34,444 bases of DNA from Alphaproteobacteria bacterium (lineage in GTDB: Bacteria > Pseudomonadota > Alphaproteobacteria > Rhodobacterales > Rhodobacteraceae): positions 25,586 through 60,029 of the forward strand of contig JARFTV010000023.1 in NCBI GenBank assembly GCA_029289325.1, written 5' to 3'. Position 1 is the stretch's first letter. Each line of letters begins with the position of its first letter. Under the pieces are notes generated by a model that was not told where the DNA came from, searched no databases, and saw only the letters and a list, made by a program, of their open reading frames with translations. The position numbers were made by a program, and so were the translations under genes. Positions 8,317 to 18,027 of the stretch are shown in pieces.

Positions 8317-9206
8317 TAGGCGGTCAGCCCCTCGGGCTCGGCCAGCCCGTTTGCCCGGCAGCAGGCGGTCAGCGTGTTCGCCAGCAGGCAGGCGATGGTC
8401 ATCGGCCCCACCCCGCCCGGCACCGGCGTGATCGCCCCCGCCACGGCCGCTGCGCTGTCATAATGGACGTCGCCCACCAGCTTGCCCTTGCCGTCGCGTT
8501 CGATGCGGTTGATGCCGACGTCGATCACCGTGGCCCCCGGCTTCACCATGTCGCCGGTGATCATCTCCGGCCGCCCGACCGCCGCGACCAGGATATCGGC
8601 CCGCTTGCAGACCTCGGCCAGGTCCTTGGTGCGCGAATGCGCGATCGTCACCGTGCAGCTGTCACCCAGCAGCAATTGCGCCATCGGCTTGCCGACGATG
8701 TTCGACCGGCCCACCACGACGGCGTTCAGCCCGGCCAGCTTCCCATGATGATCCCGCAGCATCATCAGGCATCCCAGAGGCGTGCAGGGGACCATCGACT
8801 TCTGCCCCGTGCCAAGCAGGCCGACGTTCGAAATGTGGAATCCGTCCACATCCTTCGCCGGGTCGATGCGGTTGATCACCAGTTCGGAATTCAGGTGTCC
8901 CGGCAGCGGCAGTTGCACCAGAATCCCATGCACCGAAGGGTCGGCGTTCAGCTTGTCGATGAGCGCCAGCAGCTCGGCTTCCGAGGTCTCGGCCGGCAGC
9001 CGATGTTCGAAAGATGCCATTCCGACCTCGATGGTCGAGGCATGCTTGTTCTTCACATAGACCTTCGAGGCCGGGTCCTCGCCCACCAGCACCACCGCGA
9101 GGCCGGGGGTCAGCCCATGTTCGGCCTTCAGCCGCGCCACATGCTCGGCCACCTGGGCCCGCACATTCGCCGCAAAGGCCTTGCCGTCGATCACCTTGGC
9201 CGTCAT
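8316..9206 (-). CDS. folD: FolD, canonical methylene-THF dehydrogenase / methenyl-THF cyclohydrolase
   Basis: A 296-residue bifunctional enzyme oxidising 5,10-methylene-THF to 5,10-methenyl-THF with NAD(P)+ and hydrolysing it to 10-formyl-THF in the cytoplasm. The catalytic set is intact: Tyr50 and Lys54 in YVKNKH, Gln98 in GILVQLPLP, Asp121 in KDVDGFH. The Rossmann segment GRSNIVGKP (about 166-174) and AHSRTKDL provide dinucleotide binding, and [12 protein letters not shown] is the family C-terminal signature. It is the last gene of the fhs - chorismate mutase - folD-like - folD run, 15 nt after the paralogue. Together with formate-THF ligase it closes the route between formate and methylene-THF. 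It is the copy I expect to carry housekeeping FolD activity. Confidence 0.96.
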   Translation of the reverse strand: MTAKVIDGKAFAANVRAQVAEHVARLKAEHGLTPGLAVVLVGEDPASKVYVKNKHASTIEVGMASFEHRLPAETSEAELLALIDKLNADPSVHGILVQLPLPGHLNSELVINRIDPAKDVDGFHISNVGLLGTGQKSMVPCTPLGCLMMLRDHHGKLAGLNAVVVGRSNIVGKPMAQLLLGDSCTVTIAHSRTKDLAEVCKRADILVAAVGRPEMITGDMVKPGATVIDVGINRIERDGKGKLVGDVHYDSAAAVAGAITPVPGGVGPMTIACLLANTLTACCRANGLAEPEGLTA

Positions 9207-9221
9207 CCCGTATCCCTCCGT

Positions 9222-10100
9222 TCAAACCGCCGCCGCAAAGGCCGTGCGGTAATGTTCCATCTGCAGGCGCGTCGCGAGCACCGCGTTCTTCATCAGGATC
9301 GCCACCGTCACCGGCCCGACCCCGCCGGGGACCGGAGTGATCCAGCCCGCCACCTCGGCGCAGCTGGCGAACTCCGCGTCGCCCACCGTCTTTCCGTCCA
9401 CACGGTTGATGCCGATATCGATCAGCGCGGCACCGGGCTTCAGCATCTCACCGCGCACGAGGCCGGGTTTCCCCACCGCCACGAAGACCGCATCCGCCGC
9501 GCGGGAATGCACGGCAACCTGCCGGGTCATGTGGTGGCAGACCGTCACCGTCGCGCCGAGACCCATCATCAGGAAGGCAATGGGCTTGCCCACGATTTCG
9601 GAATGCCCGATCACGCAGACGTCCAGCCCCTCCATCTTCAGGGGCAGGGTCTTCAGGATCTCCACCGCCGCGACGGCGGTGCAGGGGCCAAGCGTCAGAT
9701 CATTATAGACAATATTCCCGATGGACGAAGGATGCATCCCCTCCACGTCCTTCATCGGATGCACCGCCTTTTGCAGTGCCTTGACCGGGATATGCGCAGG
9801 GAGTGGCCGCTGGATGATGATCCCGTTGACCCGCGGGTCCGCGTTCAGCCCGGCTAGCACACCCTGCAACTGCTCCAGGCTGATCGTCTCGGGATAATTC
9901 CGCGCCTCGAAGCCGACACCTGCGGCTTCCGCCGACTTCTGCTGGTTCCGGACATAAAGCTCCGCCGCCGCCACATCGCCGACCGAGATCGACACCAGCC
10001 GCGGCGCCCAGCCAAGCGCGGTCAGGCGCACGGCCTCGGCCCTCGTTTCCTCACGCATCCGGGCCGCGATGGCCTTGCCGTCGATCATTGTGGCAGTCAT
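9222..10100 (-). CDS. divergent FolD paralogue with substituted catalytic positions
   Basis: A 292-residue FolD-fold protein (start MTATMIDGKAIAARM at 10098-10100; a 21-residue upstream extension is rejected as it reaches into the chorismate mutase gene). The fold signatures are kept: [30 protein letters not shown]. Two positions that are catalytic in characterised FolD/MTHFD enzymes differ: the Lys of Y-x3-K is Gln53 (YVRNQ) and the Asp of KDVDG is Glu120 (KDVEGMH); Gln97 is kept. The dinucleotide loop also differs from its neighbour, with GHS instead of GRS and HHMT instead of HSRT. Loss of the Lys would be expected to weaken cyclohydrolase more than dehydrogenase activity, so a dehydrogenase-biased or otherwise specialised C1-THF enzyme is plausible. 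It sits 13 nt after chorismate mutase and 15 nt before folD. Confidence 0.88.
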   Translation of the reverse strand: MTATMIDGKAIAARMREETRAEAVRLTALGWAPRLVSISVGDVAAAELYVRNQQKSAEAAGVGFEARNYPETISLEQLQGVLAGLNADPRVNGIIIQRPLPAHIPVKALQKAVHPMKDVEGMHPSSIGNIVYNDLTLGPCTAVAAVEILKTLPLKMEGLDVCVIGHSEIVGKPIAFLMMGLGATVTVCHHMTRQVAVHSRAADAVFVAVGKPGLVRGEMLKPGAALIDIGINRVDGKTVGDAEFASCAEVAGWITPVPGGVGPVTVAILMKNAVLATRLQMEHYRTAFAAAV

Positions 10101-10113
10101 CGCGCCCCTGCTT

Positions 10114-10431
10114 TCATCCTTTTCGCAGACTGTCCGGGCCCAAGCGGCTTTCTTCCCGGGCAATCGACCAATCGATCAGCCGCCGCCACAGCTTTTCCAC
10201 CAGATCGGGCGGCAGCCCGTGGGCCAAGGCGTGACGGCGCACGTTCTGCACCACTTCCTCCACCCGGCTTCCGATCCGCGCCGGCAGGTCGACCTCGGCC
10301 TTGATCTCGGCCGCCCGGTCGATATAGCCCGCCCGTTCGGCAAACAGGCGGACCAGATCCTCGTCCAGCCGGTCGATCTCGGCCCGGATTTCGGCCATCG
10401 TGGTGCAGTCGGCTGGTTTCCGCATCGTCAT
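10114..10431 (-). CDS. AroQ-type chorismate mutase
   Basis: A 105-residue all-helical AroQ-fold protein. Against E. coli P-protein mutase the active-site residues align by eye: Arg in EIRAEIDRLDEDL (Arg11), Arg in FAERAG (Arg28), Lys in AAEIKAEV (Lys39) and Arg in ARIGSRVEEV (Arg51). The Gln88 position reads as Glu (SIAREESRL), as in the yeast-type enzyme. Chorismate mutase converts chorismate to prephenate for Phe/Tyr synthesis. PchB-type isochorismate pyruvate lyases share the fold and LIDW-SIA resembles them, so that alternative cannot be excluded. The gene lies between fhs (57 nt upstream) and the folD paralogue (13 nt downstream), an unexpected place for an aromatic amino acid enzyme; chorismate is also the precursor of folate p-aminobenzoate. 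Confidence 0.85.
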   Translation of the reverse strand: MTMRKPADCTTMAEIRAEIDRLDEDLVRLFAERAGYIDRAAEIKAEVDLPARIGSRVEEVVQNVRRHALAHGLPPDLVEKLWRRLIDWSIAREESRLGPDSLRKG

Positions 10432-10488
10432 TCCCTCTTGCAGGCTGCCCCCGAGATAAGGGGACAGCCCGGCAGAGGCAATGCGACC

Positions 10489-12165
10489 TTAGAACAGGCC
10501 CTCGACATGGCCCTGGTCGTTCAGGCGGATCACTTCGGCCGACGGCACCTTGGGCAGGCCCGGCATGGTCATGATCTCACCACAGATCACCACGATGAAG
10601 CCAGCGCCGGCCGAGAGCCGCACTTCGCGGACCGGGACCGAGTGGCCGGTCGGCGCGCCGCGGACGTTCGGGTCGGTGGTGAAGCTGTACTGGGTCTTCG
10701 CCATGCAGATCGGCAGGTTGCCATAGCCGGCGGCTTCCCAGGCTTTCAGCTGGTCGCGGATCGACTTGTCGGCCAGCACCTCGTCAGCGTGGTAGATGCG
10801 CTTGGCGATGGTCTCGACCTTCTGGAACAGCGGCATCTCGTCCGGGTAGAGCGGCGCGAAGGTCGAGGCGCCCGACTCGGCCAGCTTGACCACGGCATTG
10901 GCCAGATCCTCGATCCCGGCCGAGCCCTGCGCCCAGTGCTTGCACAGGATCGCTTCCGCGCCCTGCTCGGCAACATACGCCTTCACCGCCGCCACTTCGG
11001 CATCGGTGTCGCTGTAGAAGTGGTTGATCGCCACCACGACCGGCACGCCGAACGACTTCACGTTGGCGATGTGACGGCCAAGGTTCGGGCAGCCCTTCTG
11101 CACGGCTTCGACGTTTTCGGCACCCAGATCGGCCTTCGCGACGCCGCCGTTCATCTTCATCGCGCGGACGGTCGCCACGATCACCGCGGCGGCAGGCTTC
11201 AGCCCGGCCTTGCGGCACTTGATGTCAAAGAACTTCTCGGCGCCGAGGTCCGCGCCGAAACCGGCTTCGGTCACGACATATTCGCCCAGCTTCAGCGCGG
11301 TCTTGGTCGCGATGACCGAGTTGCAGCCGTGGGCGATGTTGGCAAACGGGCCGCCGTGGACGAAGGCCGGGTTGTTCTCCAGCGTCTGCACCAGGTTCGG
11401 TTGCATCGCGTCCTTCAGCAGCACGGTCATCGCGCCGTCAGCCTTGATGTCGCGGCAGTAGATCGGCTTCTTCTCGCGGGTATAGGCCACCACGATGTCG
11501 CCCAGACGCTTCTGCAGGTCTTCCAGGTCGTTCGACAGGCAGAGGATCGCCATGACTTCGGACGCCACGGTGATGTCAAAGCCGGTCTGGCGCGGGAAGC
11601 CGTTGGCGACGCCGCCAAGGTTCACCACGATGTCGCGCAGCGCGCGGTCGTTCATGTCCATCACCCGGCGCCAGACGATCCGGCGCTCGTCGATGGCCAG
11701 TTCGTTGCCCCAGTAGATGTGGTTGTCGATCATCGCCGACAGCAGGTTGTGGGCCGAGGTGATCGCGTGGAAGTCGCCGGTGAAGTGAAGGTTCATCTCC
11801 TCCATCGGGACGACCTGGGCCATGCCGCCGCCCGCAGCGCCGCCCTTCATCCCGAAGTTCGGGCCGAGAGAGGCTTCGCGGATGCAGATCACCGCCTTCT
11901 TGCCGATCCGGTTCAGGCCATCGCCAAGGCCCACGGTCGTCGTGGTCTTGCCTTCGCCCGCCGGGGTCGGGTTGATCGCGGTGACCAGAACCAGCTTGCC
12001 ATCGGGCTTGCCCGAAAGGCTCTTGATGAACTCCTGGCTCACCTTGGCCTTGTCATGGCCGTAGGGGAGCAGATGCTCCGAGGGGATGCCAAGCTTCTGG
12101 CCGATCTCCATGATCGGCTTCTTCTTCGCCTCGCGCGCAATCTCGATATCGGTCTTGAAGGCCAT
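10489..12165 (-). CDS. fhs: formate--tetrahydrofolate ligase
   Basis: A 558-residue cytoplasmic ATP-dependent ligase making 10-formyl-THF from formate and THF. The P-loop-like [18 protein letters not shown] and the family blocks [18 protein letters not shown] and [14 protein letters not shown] are present, and the length equals the family norm. The ATG at 12163-12165 ([12 protein letters not shown]) has an AGGGAGA ribosome site; a 50-residue longer frame upstream would cover the regulatory repeats and is rejected. It heads a four-gene run with chorismate mutase and two FolD proteins, so formate can be brought into the C1 pool or, in reverse, formyl groups released as formate. Twin copies of a 12-mer lie 30 and 72 bp upstream of the start. 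Confidence 0.97.
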   Translation of the reverse strand: MAFKTDIEIAREAKKKPIMEIGQKLGIPSEHLLPYGHDKAKVSQEFIKSLSGKPDGKLVLVTAINPTPAGEGKTTTTVGLGDGLNRIGKKAVICIREASLGPNFGMKGGAAGGGMAQVVPMEEMNLHFTGDFHAITSAHNLLSAMIDNHIYWGNELAIDERRIVWRRVMDMNDRALRDIVVNLGGVANGFPRQTGFDITVASEVMAILCLSNDLEDLQKRLGDIVVAYTREKKPIYCRDIKADGAMTVLLKDAMQPNLVQTLENNPAFVHGGPFANIAHGCNSVIATKTALKLGEYVVTEAGFGADLGAEKFFDIKCRKAGLKPAAAVIVATVRAMKMNGGVAKADLGAENVEAVQKGCPNLGRHIANVKSFGVPVVVAINHFYSDTDAEVAAVKAYVAEQGAEAILCKHWAQGSAGIEDLANAVVKLAESGASTFAPLYPDEMPLFQKVETIAKRIYHADEVLADKSIRDQLKAWEAAGYGNLPICMAKTQYSFTTDPNVRGAPTGHSVPVREVRLSAGAGFIVVICGEIMTMPGLPKVPSAEVIRLNDQGHVEGLF

Positions 12166-12194
12166 TCGCGTCTCCCTGGGGCTTCCATGTGCCA

Positions 12195-12248
12195 TTTGCG
12201 ACGTGATACCGGGCCGGATGCGCTTGGCTAAGGCATTTTGCGACGTGA
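12195..12248 (-). promoter_or_regulatory. tandem 12-mer direct repeat upstream of fhs
   Basis: TCACGTCGCAAA (minus strand) occurs at 12237-12248 and again, identically, at 12195-12206, start to start 42 bp, about four helical turns. A related TCACGTCA on the opposite strand follows near 12311. The spacing places both copies on one face of the helix in the fhs promoter region, as expected for a regulator-binding pair. The repeats are seen directly; the regulator is unknown. Confidence 0.45.
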
Positions 12249-12342
12249 AAGGGACCAAAATCGCCGTGACGCGTTTCCGATACGAAACCAGCGGCCGTGG
12301 AAGCGGAATTTTCACGTCAAGGAAATTATTTTCCGCTCAGTT

Positions 12343-12930
12343 TCAGCCCGGCTGCCAGCCGCGTTGCGCCGGAATGTGCAGCCGCATCTCGTCGCCCAAG
12401 CGCAGGACGCCCTCACGTTCCACCCAGGCGGTCACGCCCCGCCTGCCCTCGGCCGCACGCTTGAAGCCCTTGCCCTGACCCGGCAGGGCCTTCTCGATCG
12501 TGACGGCGGGCTCCTGACAGGGCAGGTTCTCCATGTCGACGACCAGCGTCACCCCGTCCGGCCCCTGCAGGCGGCTGGATGGCGGCAGATGGGTCAGGTC
12601 CGGGATACCCTCCAGCACGAGGCTGGCCCCGACCCAGGCATAGTCGATCGCCTCCAGCCCCATCTTCCGCGCGACCTCGGCCATCTCCTCGGCGCTGACG
12701 ACGCAAAGCTGGCGGACGTTGCGGATTTCGGTGTTCCGCGGATGCTGCTTCAAGACGCGTGAGCAGGAAGGCCGCGTCAGCCCGGCATGGACCTCGCGCG
12801 CAAAGCCGGCGAAGCTGAGCGGCATCTCGGTCACCGGCTCCGCCGTGATCACCAGCTTTTCCACCGGTACCGGCTGGAAGCCCAGCCAGACAACGCGGGC
12901 GCTATGGTCGGTGGGGACTAGGGCAGGCAT
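12343..12930 (-). CDS. MOSC domain protein
   Basis: A 195-residue protein resembling stand-alone MOSC (MOCO sulfurase C-terminal) proteins. The recognisable features are a conserved Cys in VDMENLPCQEP (about 136-142), the upstream RNVRQLCVVSAEEM strand-helix, and the C-terminal LRLGDEMRLHIP strand, the beta-barrel closing motif. MOSC proteins bind or transfer sulfur to molybdenum cofactor or related ligands; the exact role of this small form is not established. The start ATG overlaps the tam stop by one base (TGATG), so the two are translationally coupled although no functional link is obvious. Further downstream on this strand comes the 177-bp fhs regulatory region. Confidence 0.8.
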   Translation of the reverse strand: MPALVPTDHSARVVWLGFQPVPVEKLVITAEPVTEMPLSFAGFAREVHAGLTRPSCSRVLKQHPRNTEIRNVRQLCVVSAEEMAEVARKMGLEAIDYAWVGASLVLEGIPDLTHLPPSSRLQGPDGVTLVVDMENLPCQEPAVTIEKALPGQGKGFKRAAEGRRGVTAWVEREGVLRLGDEMRLHIPAQRGWQPG

Positions 12931-13700
12931 CAGGAACGCTCCAGGACAAAAAAGGCGCGGGCGAAGGGGAAGAGGACCCGGCCATCGGGCAGCGCCGGAT
13001 AGGCCGCGGCCAGGGCGGCGTCATAGGCGGCAAGATAGGCCCCCGCCTCCTCTGCCGCCATCCCGGCCAGAAAGGGCCGCATCGCGGTGGATTGGGTGAA
13101 GGCGCGGACAGGGTGGCCCTCCGCCACCGGATCAAGAATCTGGACATACTCCGTCGTCCACGCCCGGACCTCGCCGAGGGGCATCAGCAGCCGGACGTAA
13201 TCCGCCGCCGCCAGCACCGGGGCGGGGGCCGCGGGGAAACGCCCCGGAAAGAGCCGGTCGGCAACCTCTTGCAGCAGCCGGTGCGAGGGCGCCGCGCCCT
13301 GCCGCGGCATCTGCACCGCCAGCACGCCGCCCGGCACCAGCATCCCCGCCAGCCGAGGCATCAGCGCCATATGCTCGGGCAGCCAGTTCAGAGCGGCGTT
13401 CGAAAAGATCAGAGCAGGTGGGACCAGCGGCTCCCAGCTGGCGATGTCCGCCTCGATCAGCCGGTCATAGACCAGCCTCTCGCCCGCGCGGGCCAGCATC
13501 GCGGTCGAGCTGTCCACCCCCACCAGCCCCCGCCCCGGAAACCGGGTCGCAAGCGCCGCAGCCACCGCCCCGTCGCCACAGCCAAGGTCAACCACCTCGC
13601 CCGGCGGCAGGCCCTCGACCTGCGTCAGAAGGTCCAGCGCCGGCCGGAGCCGCAGGTCGCGGAACGCGGCATAGCGCGCTGGCTCCCAGTCTACAGCCAT
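12930..13700 (-). CDS. tam: trans-aconitate 2-methyltransferase
   Basis: A 256-residue class I SAM-dependent methyltransferase, close in length to E. coli Tam. N-terminal VDWEPARYAAFRDLRLRP matches the Tam opening, followed by motif I VVDLGCGDGAVAA (about 45-57), the VGVDSSTAML strand, and SNAALNWLPEH and LAVQMPRQGAAPSH, all characteristic of Tam. The enzyme methylates trans-aconitate, a spontaneous by-product that inhibits aconitase, and so protects the citric acid cycle. The ATG at 13698-13700 falls inside the end of the corA-like gene (10-bp overlap); a frame running 27 residues further upstream lacks family similarity. It overlaps the MOSC gene by one base at its stop. Confidence 0.92.
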   Translation of the reverse strand: MAVDWEPARYAAFRDLRLRPALDLLTQVEGLPPGEVVDLGCGDGAVAAALATRFPGRGLVGVDSSTAMLARAGERLVYDRLIEADIASWEPLVPPALIFSNAALNWLPEHMALMPRLAGMLVPGGVLAVQMPRQGAAPSHRLLQEVADRLFPGRFPAAPAPVLAAADYVRLLMPLGEVRAWTTEYVQILDPVAEGHPVRAFTQSTAMRPFLAGMAAEEAGAYLAAYDAALAAAYPALPDGRVLFPFARAFFVLERS

Positions 13701-14668
13701 TTCTTCCACCGGAAGATCAGATAGGGCACCAGCGCCGACAGAACCATCATCCCCAGCGCCATCGGATAGCCCCAGGTCCATTCCAGCTCGGGCATGTATT
13801 CGAAGTTCATCCCGTAGACGCTGGCGATCAGCGTCGGCGGCAGGAAGACGAAGGCCACAACCGAGAAGATCTTGATCACATCCGACTGCCGGATGTTGAT
13901 CACCCCCAGCGTCGCATCCAGCAGGAAGCGCACCTTCTCGGACTGAGCCATCGCCACCTCGCGCAGCGACCGCAGGTCCTGCAATTGCGCCTGTGCGATC
14001 GGCAGCTGCCGCGCATGAAGGCAGGGGCCATCCGCCACCTCGGGCGTCGAGGTCAGATAGGTCAGCAGCCGCAGCACCGTGGCAAGGCTTTCGTTCACCC
14101 GGCCGTTCATCGCCTCGGCCCGCCCGATCCGCTGGAGCACCGCCCCCAGGGTCTCGGTGCGGCCCGCGGGCCGATGCGCCGCGAAGATCGCCTTCGAAAG
14201 CAGTTCATGCTGCCGCGCCTCGGCTTCCAGAATATCGGCCAGCCGGTCCACGATCGCCTCCAGCAGCCCCAGCACCGCGTCCAGCCCCGTCTCCATCGCC
14301 ACGTCGTGCCGCGCCGCCCAGTCGGCGAAATAGGTCAGCGAGCGGGGACGGTGATAATGCACCGTCACCAGCCGGTCGGCCAGGACGACGAAGGTGACGG
14401 GGCCGATCTCGGCTTCGCGGCCCTCGGGGCTGGCAATGACCTGTGCGGTCAGGAACAGCGCCCCATCCTCGCGATAGATGCGCGAGGAGACCTCGATCTC
14501 CTGCATGTCCTCCCGCGTCGGGATGTCGATCCCCAGCGCCGCCTCGACCGCATCCTCCTCGGCCTCGGTCGGGGCCTCCAGGTCGATCCACAGCGCCTCG
14601 GACAGATGCCGCTGGTCCAGGTCCAGCCGCTCCAGCCGATGGTTGCGCGACAGATAGGCCGAGATCAT
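13691..14668 (-). CDS. CorA-family divalent cation channel
   Basis: A 325-residue inner-membrane protein with a long cytoplasmic N-terminal domain (about 1-260) rich in charged helices, then two C-terminal membrane helices. The signature selectivity motif YGMN (GMN at 286-288) follows the first helix (FSVVAFVFLPPTLIASV), and the protein ends with the basic tail FRWKKWL. CorA proteins are pentameric magnesium channels; the ZntB branch carries Zn2+ and has GIN/GVN, so the GMN here favours the magnesium group. Start MISAYLSRNHRLERLDL at 14666-14668. It is the first gene of the corA - tam - MOSC overlap group and is separated from ftsH by a terminator and about 150 bp. Confidence 0.92.
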   Translation of the reverse strand: MISAYLSRNHRLERLDLDQRHLSEALWIDLEAPTEAEEDAVEAALGIDIPTREDMQEIEVSSRIYREDGALFLTAQVIASPEGREAEIGPVTFVVLADRLVTVHYHRPRSLTYFADWAARHDVAMETGLDAVLGLLEAIVDRLADILEAEARQHELLSKAIFAAHRPAGRTETLGAVLQRIGRAEAMNGRVNESLATVLRLLTYLTSTPEVADGPCLHARQLPIAQAQLQDLRSLREVAMAQSEKVRFLLDATLGVINIRQSDVIKIFSVVAFVFLPPTLIASVYGMNFEYMPELEWTWGYPMALGMMVLSALVPYLIFRWKKWL

Positions 14669-14812
14669 GCCAGTCTCCAGGAACTCATGCCAGGGAAGGA
14701 TACTGCGGGGGCGATGGGGAGGGAAGCTGCGCCGGTCTCCCGGCCGCGTCGGGCACGCCCCGCCGCATCCCCGTCGCGAGGAGTGCTCGACAAACAGTGC
14801 CGAGAGCTGACA

Positions 14813-14840
14813 GCAAAAGGCCCCGACGCTGCGGGGCCTT
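14813..14840 (-). terminator. intrinsic terminator after ftsH
   Basis: On the minus strand, nine bases after the ftsH stop, AAGGCCCCG pairs perfectly with CGGGGCCTT around a 6-nt loop (stem 14817-14840), followed by TTTTG. Strong GC stem plus a U-run is the classical rho-independent form and closes the long minus-strand block. Confidence 0.85.
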
Positions 14841-14848
14841 GCCAGATA

Positions 14849-16774
<1,926 letters not shown>

Positions 16775-16827
16775 AAGGATCTCCTGTTTGATCCGCGCCA
16801 GCCATCAAGGCGCGCGGTCTTGGCTCT

Positions 16828-16855
16828 AAGATAAGCGTTTGCGGTCGGGGTTCAA
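16828..16855 (-). promoter_or_regulatory. ftsH: putative promoter of ftsH, sigma70/RpoH-like
   Basis: TTGAAC (16850-16855) and TATCTT (16828-16833) on the minus strand are 16 bp apart, about 54 bp upstream of the ftsH ATG and straddling the tilS stop. CTTATCT in the -10 region resembles alphaproteobacterial RpoH heat-shock -10 elements, and ftsH is often heat-induced. Assigned by eye only. Confidence 0.38.
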
Positions 16856-18027
16856 TCGGATAGTCCGAAAAGGTGGAAGGGGCGGGAAATCGTCGCAGTC
16901 CCTGCGCCGAAACCCGCCGAAGGCGCGGCCAGAAGCCGGTCGCCCTGCCATAGCGCCGGCGTCACCGCCAGCACCTCGCGCGGCAGGCCGGTCGCCCGCC
17001 AGTCGCACTGGCCCAGCCCCGCCGCCGCCAGAGCCCGGACCTCGCCCGCGCCCGTGACCTGCCAGCGCCCGTCCCAGAGGCCGCCCTCCAGCCCGCGCAG
17101 CGCCCGCGCCTCGCGGAAGAGCCAGCCCCTGCGGTGGCGGCAGCCCGCCAGCGTCGCATCCCGCCCGGCCTGCATCGCCGAAAGGAACCGCGCCACCTCC
17201 GCCGCCCGGGGCGCATGGTCCGCGCCCGTCAGCCAGCGCAAGGCCGCGACGACCAGCTGCCGCCGCACCTCCTCGGGCTCCTGCCACAGCGCGGCATCCA
17301 CCTCGAGCGCCCCCGCCGCCTCGCGCAGGTTTCGGGCCGCGGCGCGGACCTGCGCCGCCAAGGCCGCCTGCGCCTGCGCCAGGTTCCCTGCCACCGAGGC
17401 CAGTGCCTCCACCGTGATCCCCAGCGGAGCCAGCGCCGCCAGCGCCCGCCGCGCCTTTACCCGCTGATAGCGCGGATCCTCGTTGGTCGGGTCATCGACC
17501 CAGCCGATCCCCCGCCCCCGCAACCAGTCGCGCAATTCCTGCCGACCCGCGTCCATCAGCGGCCGGACGAACCGCACGCCCTCCACCACGAAGGCCCGCC
17601 GCATCCCCGACAGCCCCGCGATCCCCGCCGCCCGTGCAAGGCCCATGAGCAGCGTCTCCGCCTGGTCGTCCCGCGTATGCCCAAGTGCCACGACCGAAAG
17701 TCCCCGCGACTTCGCCCAATCCAGGATCAATCCCATCCGGGCCTGCCGGGCGGCGTCCATCACATTGCCCGCGACCGGCCCATGCTCCCAGACCCGCACC
17801 TCATGTCGCACCCCGAACGGCGCACAGACCAAGGCGACCCCGGCCGCCTCGGCCGCGCTTTCCGGGCGCAGGCGGTGATCCACCGTCACCGCCTCGACCC
17901 GGCACCCTGCCGCAAGGCACAAATGCAGAAGGGCGGTGGAATCCCCACCGCCCGACAGCGCAACTCCGACCGTCTCGCCTTCCGGCAGCGCCTGACGGAC
18001 CAGCCCGACCAGCCGCTCTACTGGCAC
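16852..18027 (-). CDS. tilS: tRNA(Ile)-lysidine synthase
   Basis: A 391-residue PP-loop ATPase that converts C34 of the AUA-reading tRNA-Ile to lysidine, changing both amino acid identity and codon reading; essential in most bacteria. The ATP-binding motif SGGGDS lies at 25-30 (VALSGGGDSTALLHL), with the family blocks VDHRLRPES, LGHTRDDQAETLLMGLARAAGI and VRPLMDAGRQELRDWL following. The region after about 210 is the less conserved tRNA-binding part; the protein is somewhat shorter than E. coli TilS, as is usual in alphaproteobacteria. The chosen GTG (18025-18027) places the start inside the last codons of ybgF (10-bp overlap), implying coupling to the tol-pal operon. Confidence 0.94.
   Translation of the reverse strand: MPVERLVGLVRQALPEGETVGVALSGGGDSTALLHLCLAAGCRVEAVTVDHRLRPESAAEAAGVALVCAPFGVRHEVRVWEHGPVAGNVMDAARQARMGLILDWAKSRGLSVVALGHTRDDQAETLLMGLARAAGIAGLSGMRRAFVVEGVRFVRPLMDAGRQELRDWLRGRGIGWVDDPTNEDPRYQRVKARRALAALAPLGITVEALASVAGNLAQAQAALAAQVRAAARNLREAAGALEVDAALWQEPEEVRRQLVVAALRWLTGADHAPRAAEVARFLSAMQAGRDATLAGCRHRRGWLFREARALRGLEGGLWDGRWQVTGAGEVRALAAAGLGQCDWRATGLPREVLAVTPALWQGDRLLAAPSAGFGAGTATISRPFHLFGLSD

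Noticed and set aside
8301-9857. 518-codon plus-strand frame opposite both folD genes
   Set aside because: It spans two genes on the opposite strand, is His/Arg/Gln-rich and has no family match; high GC removes stop codons from the antisense frame.
10069-12231. 720-codon plus-strand frame opposite chorismate mutase and fhs
   Set aside because: Antisense of fhs with low-complexity His/Arg/Asp composition.
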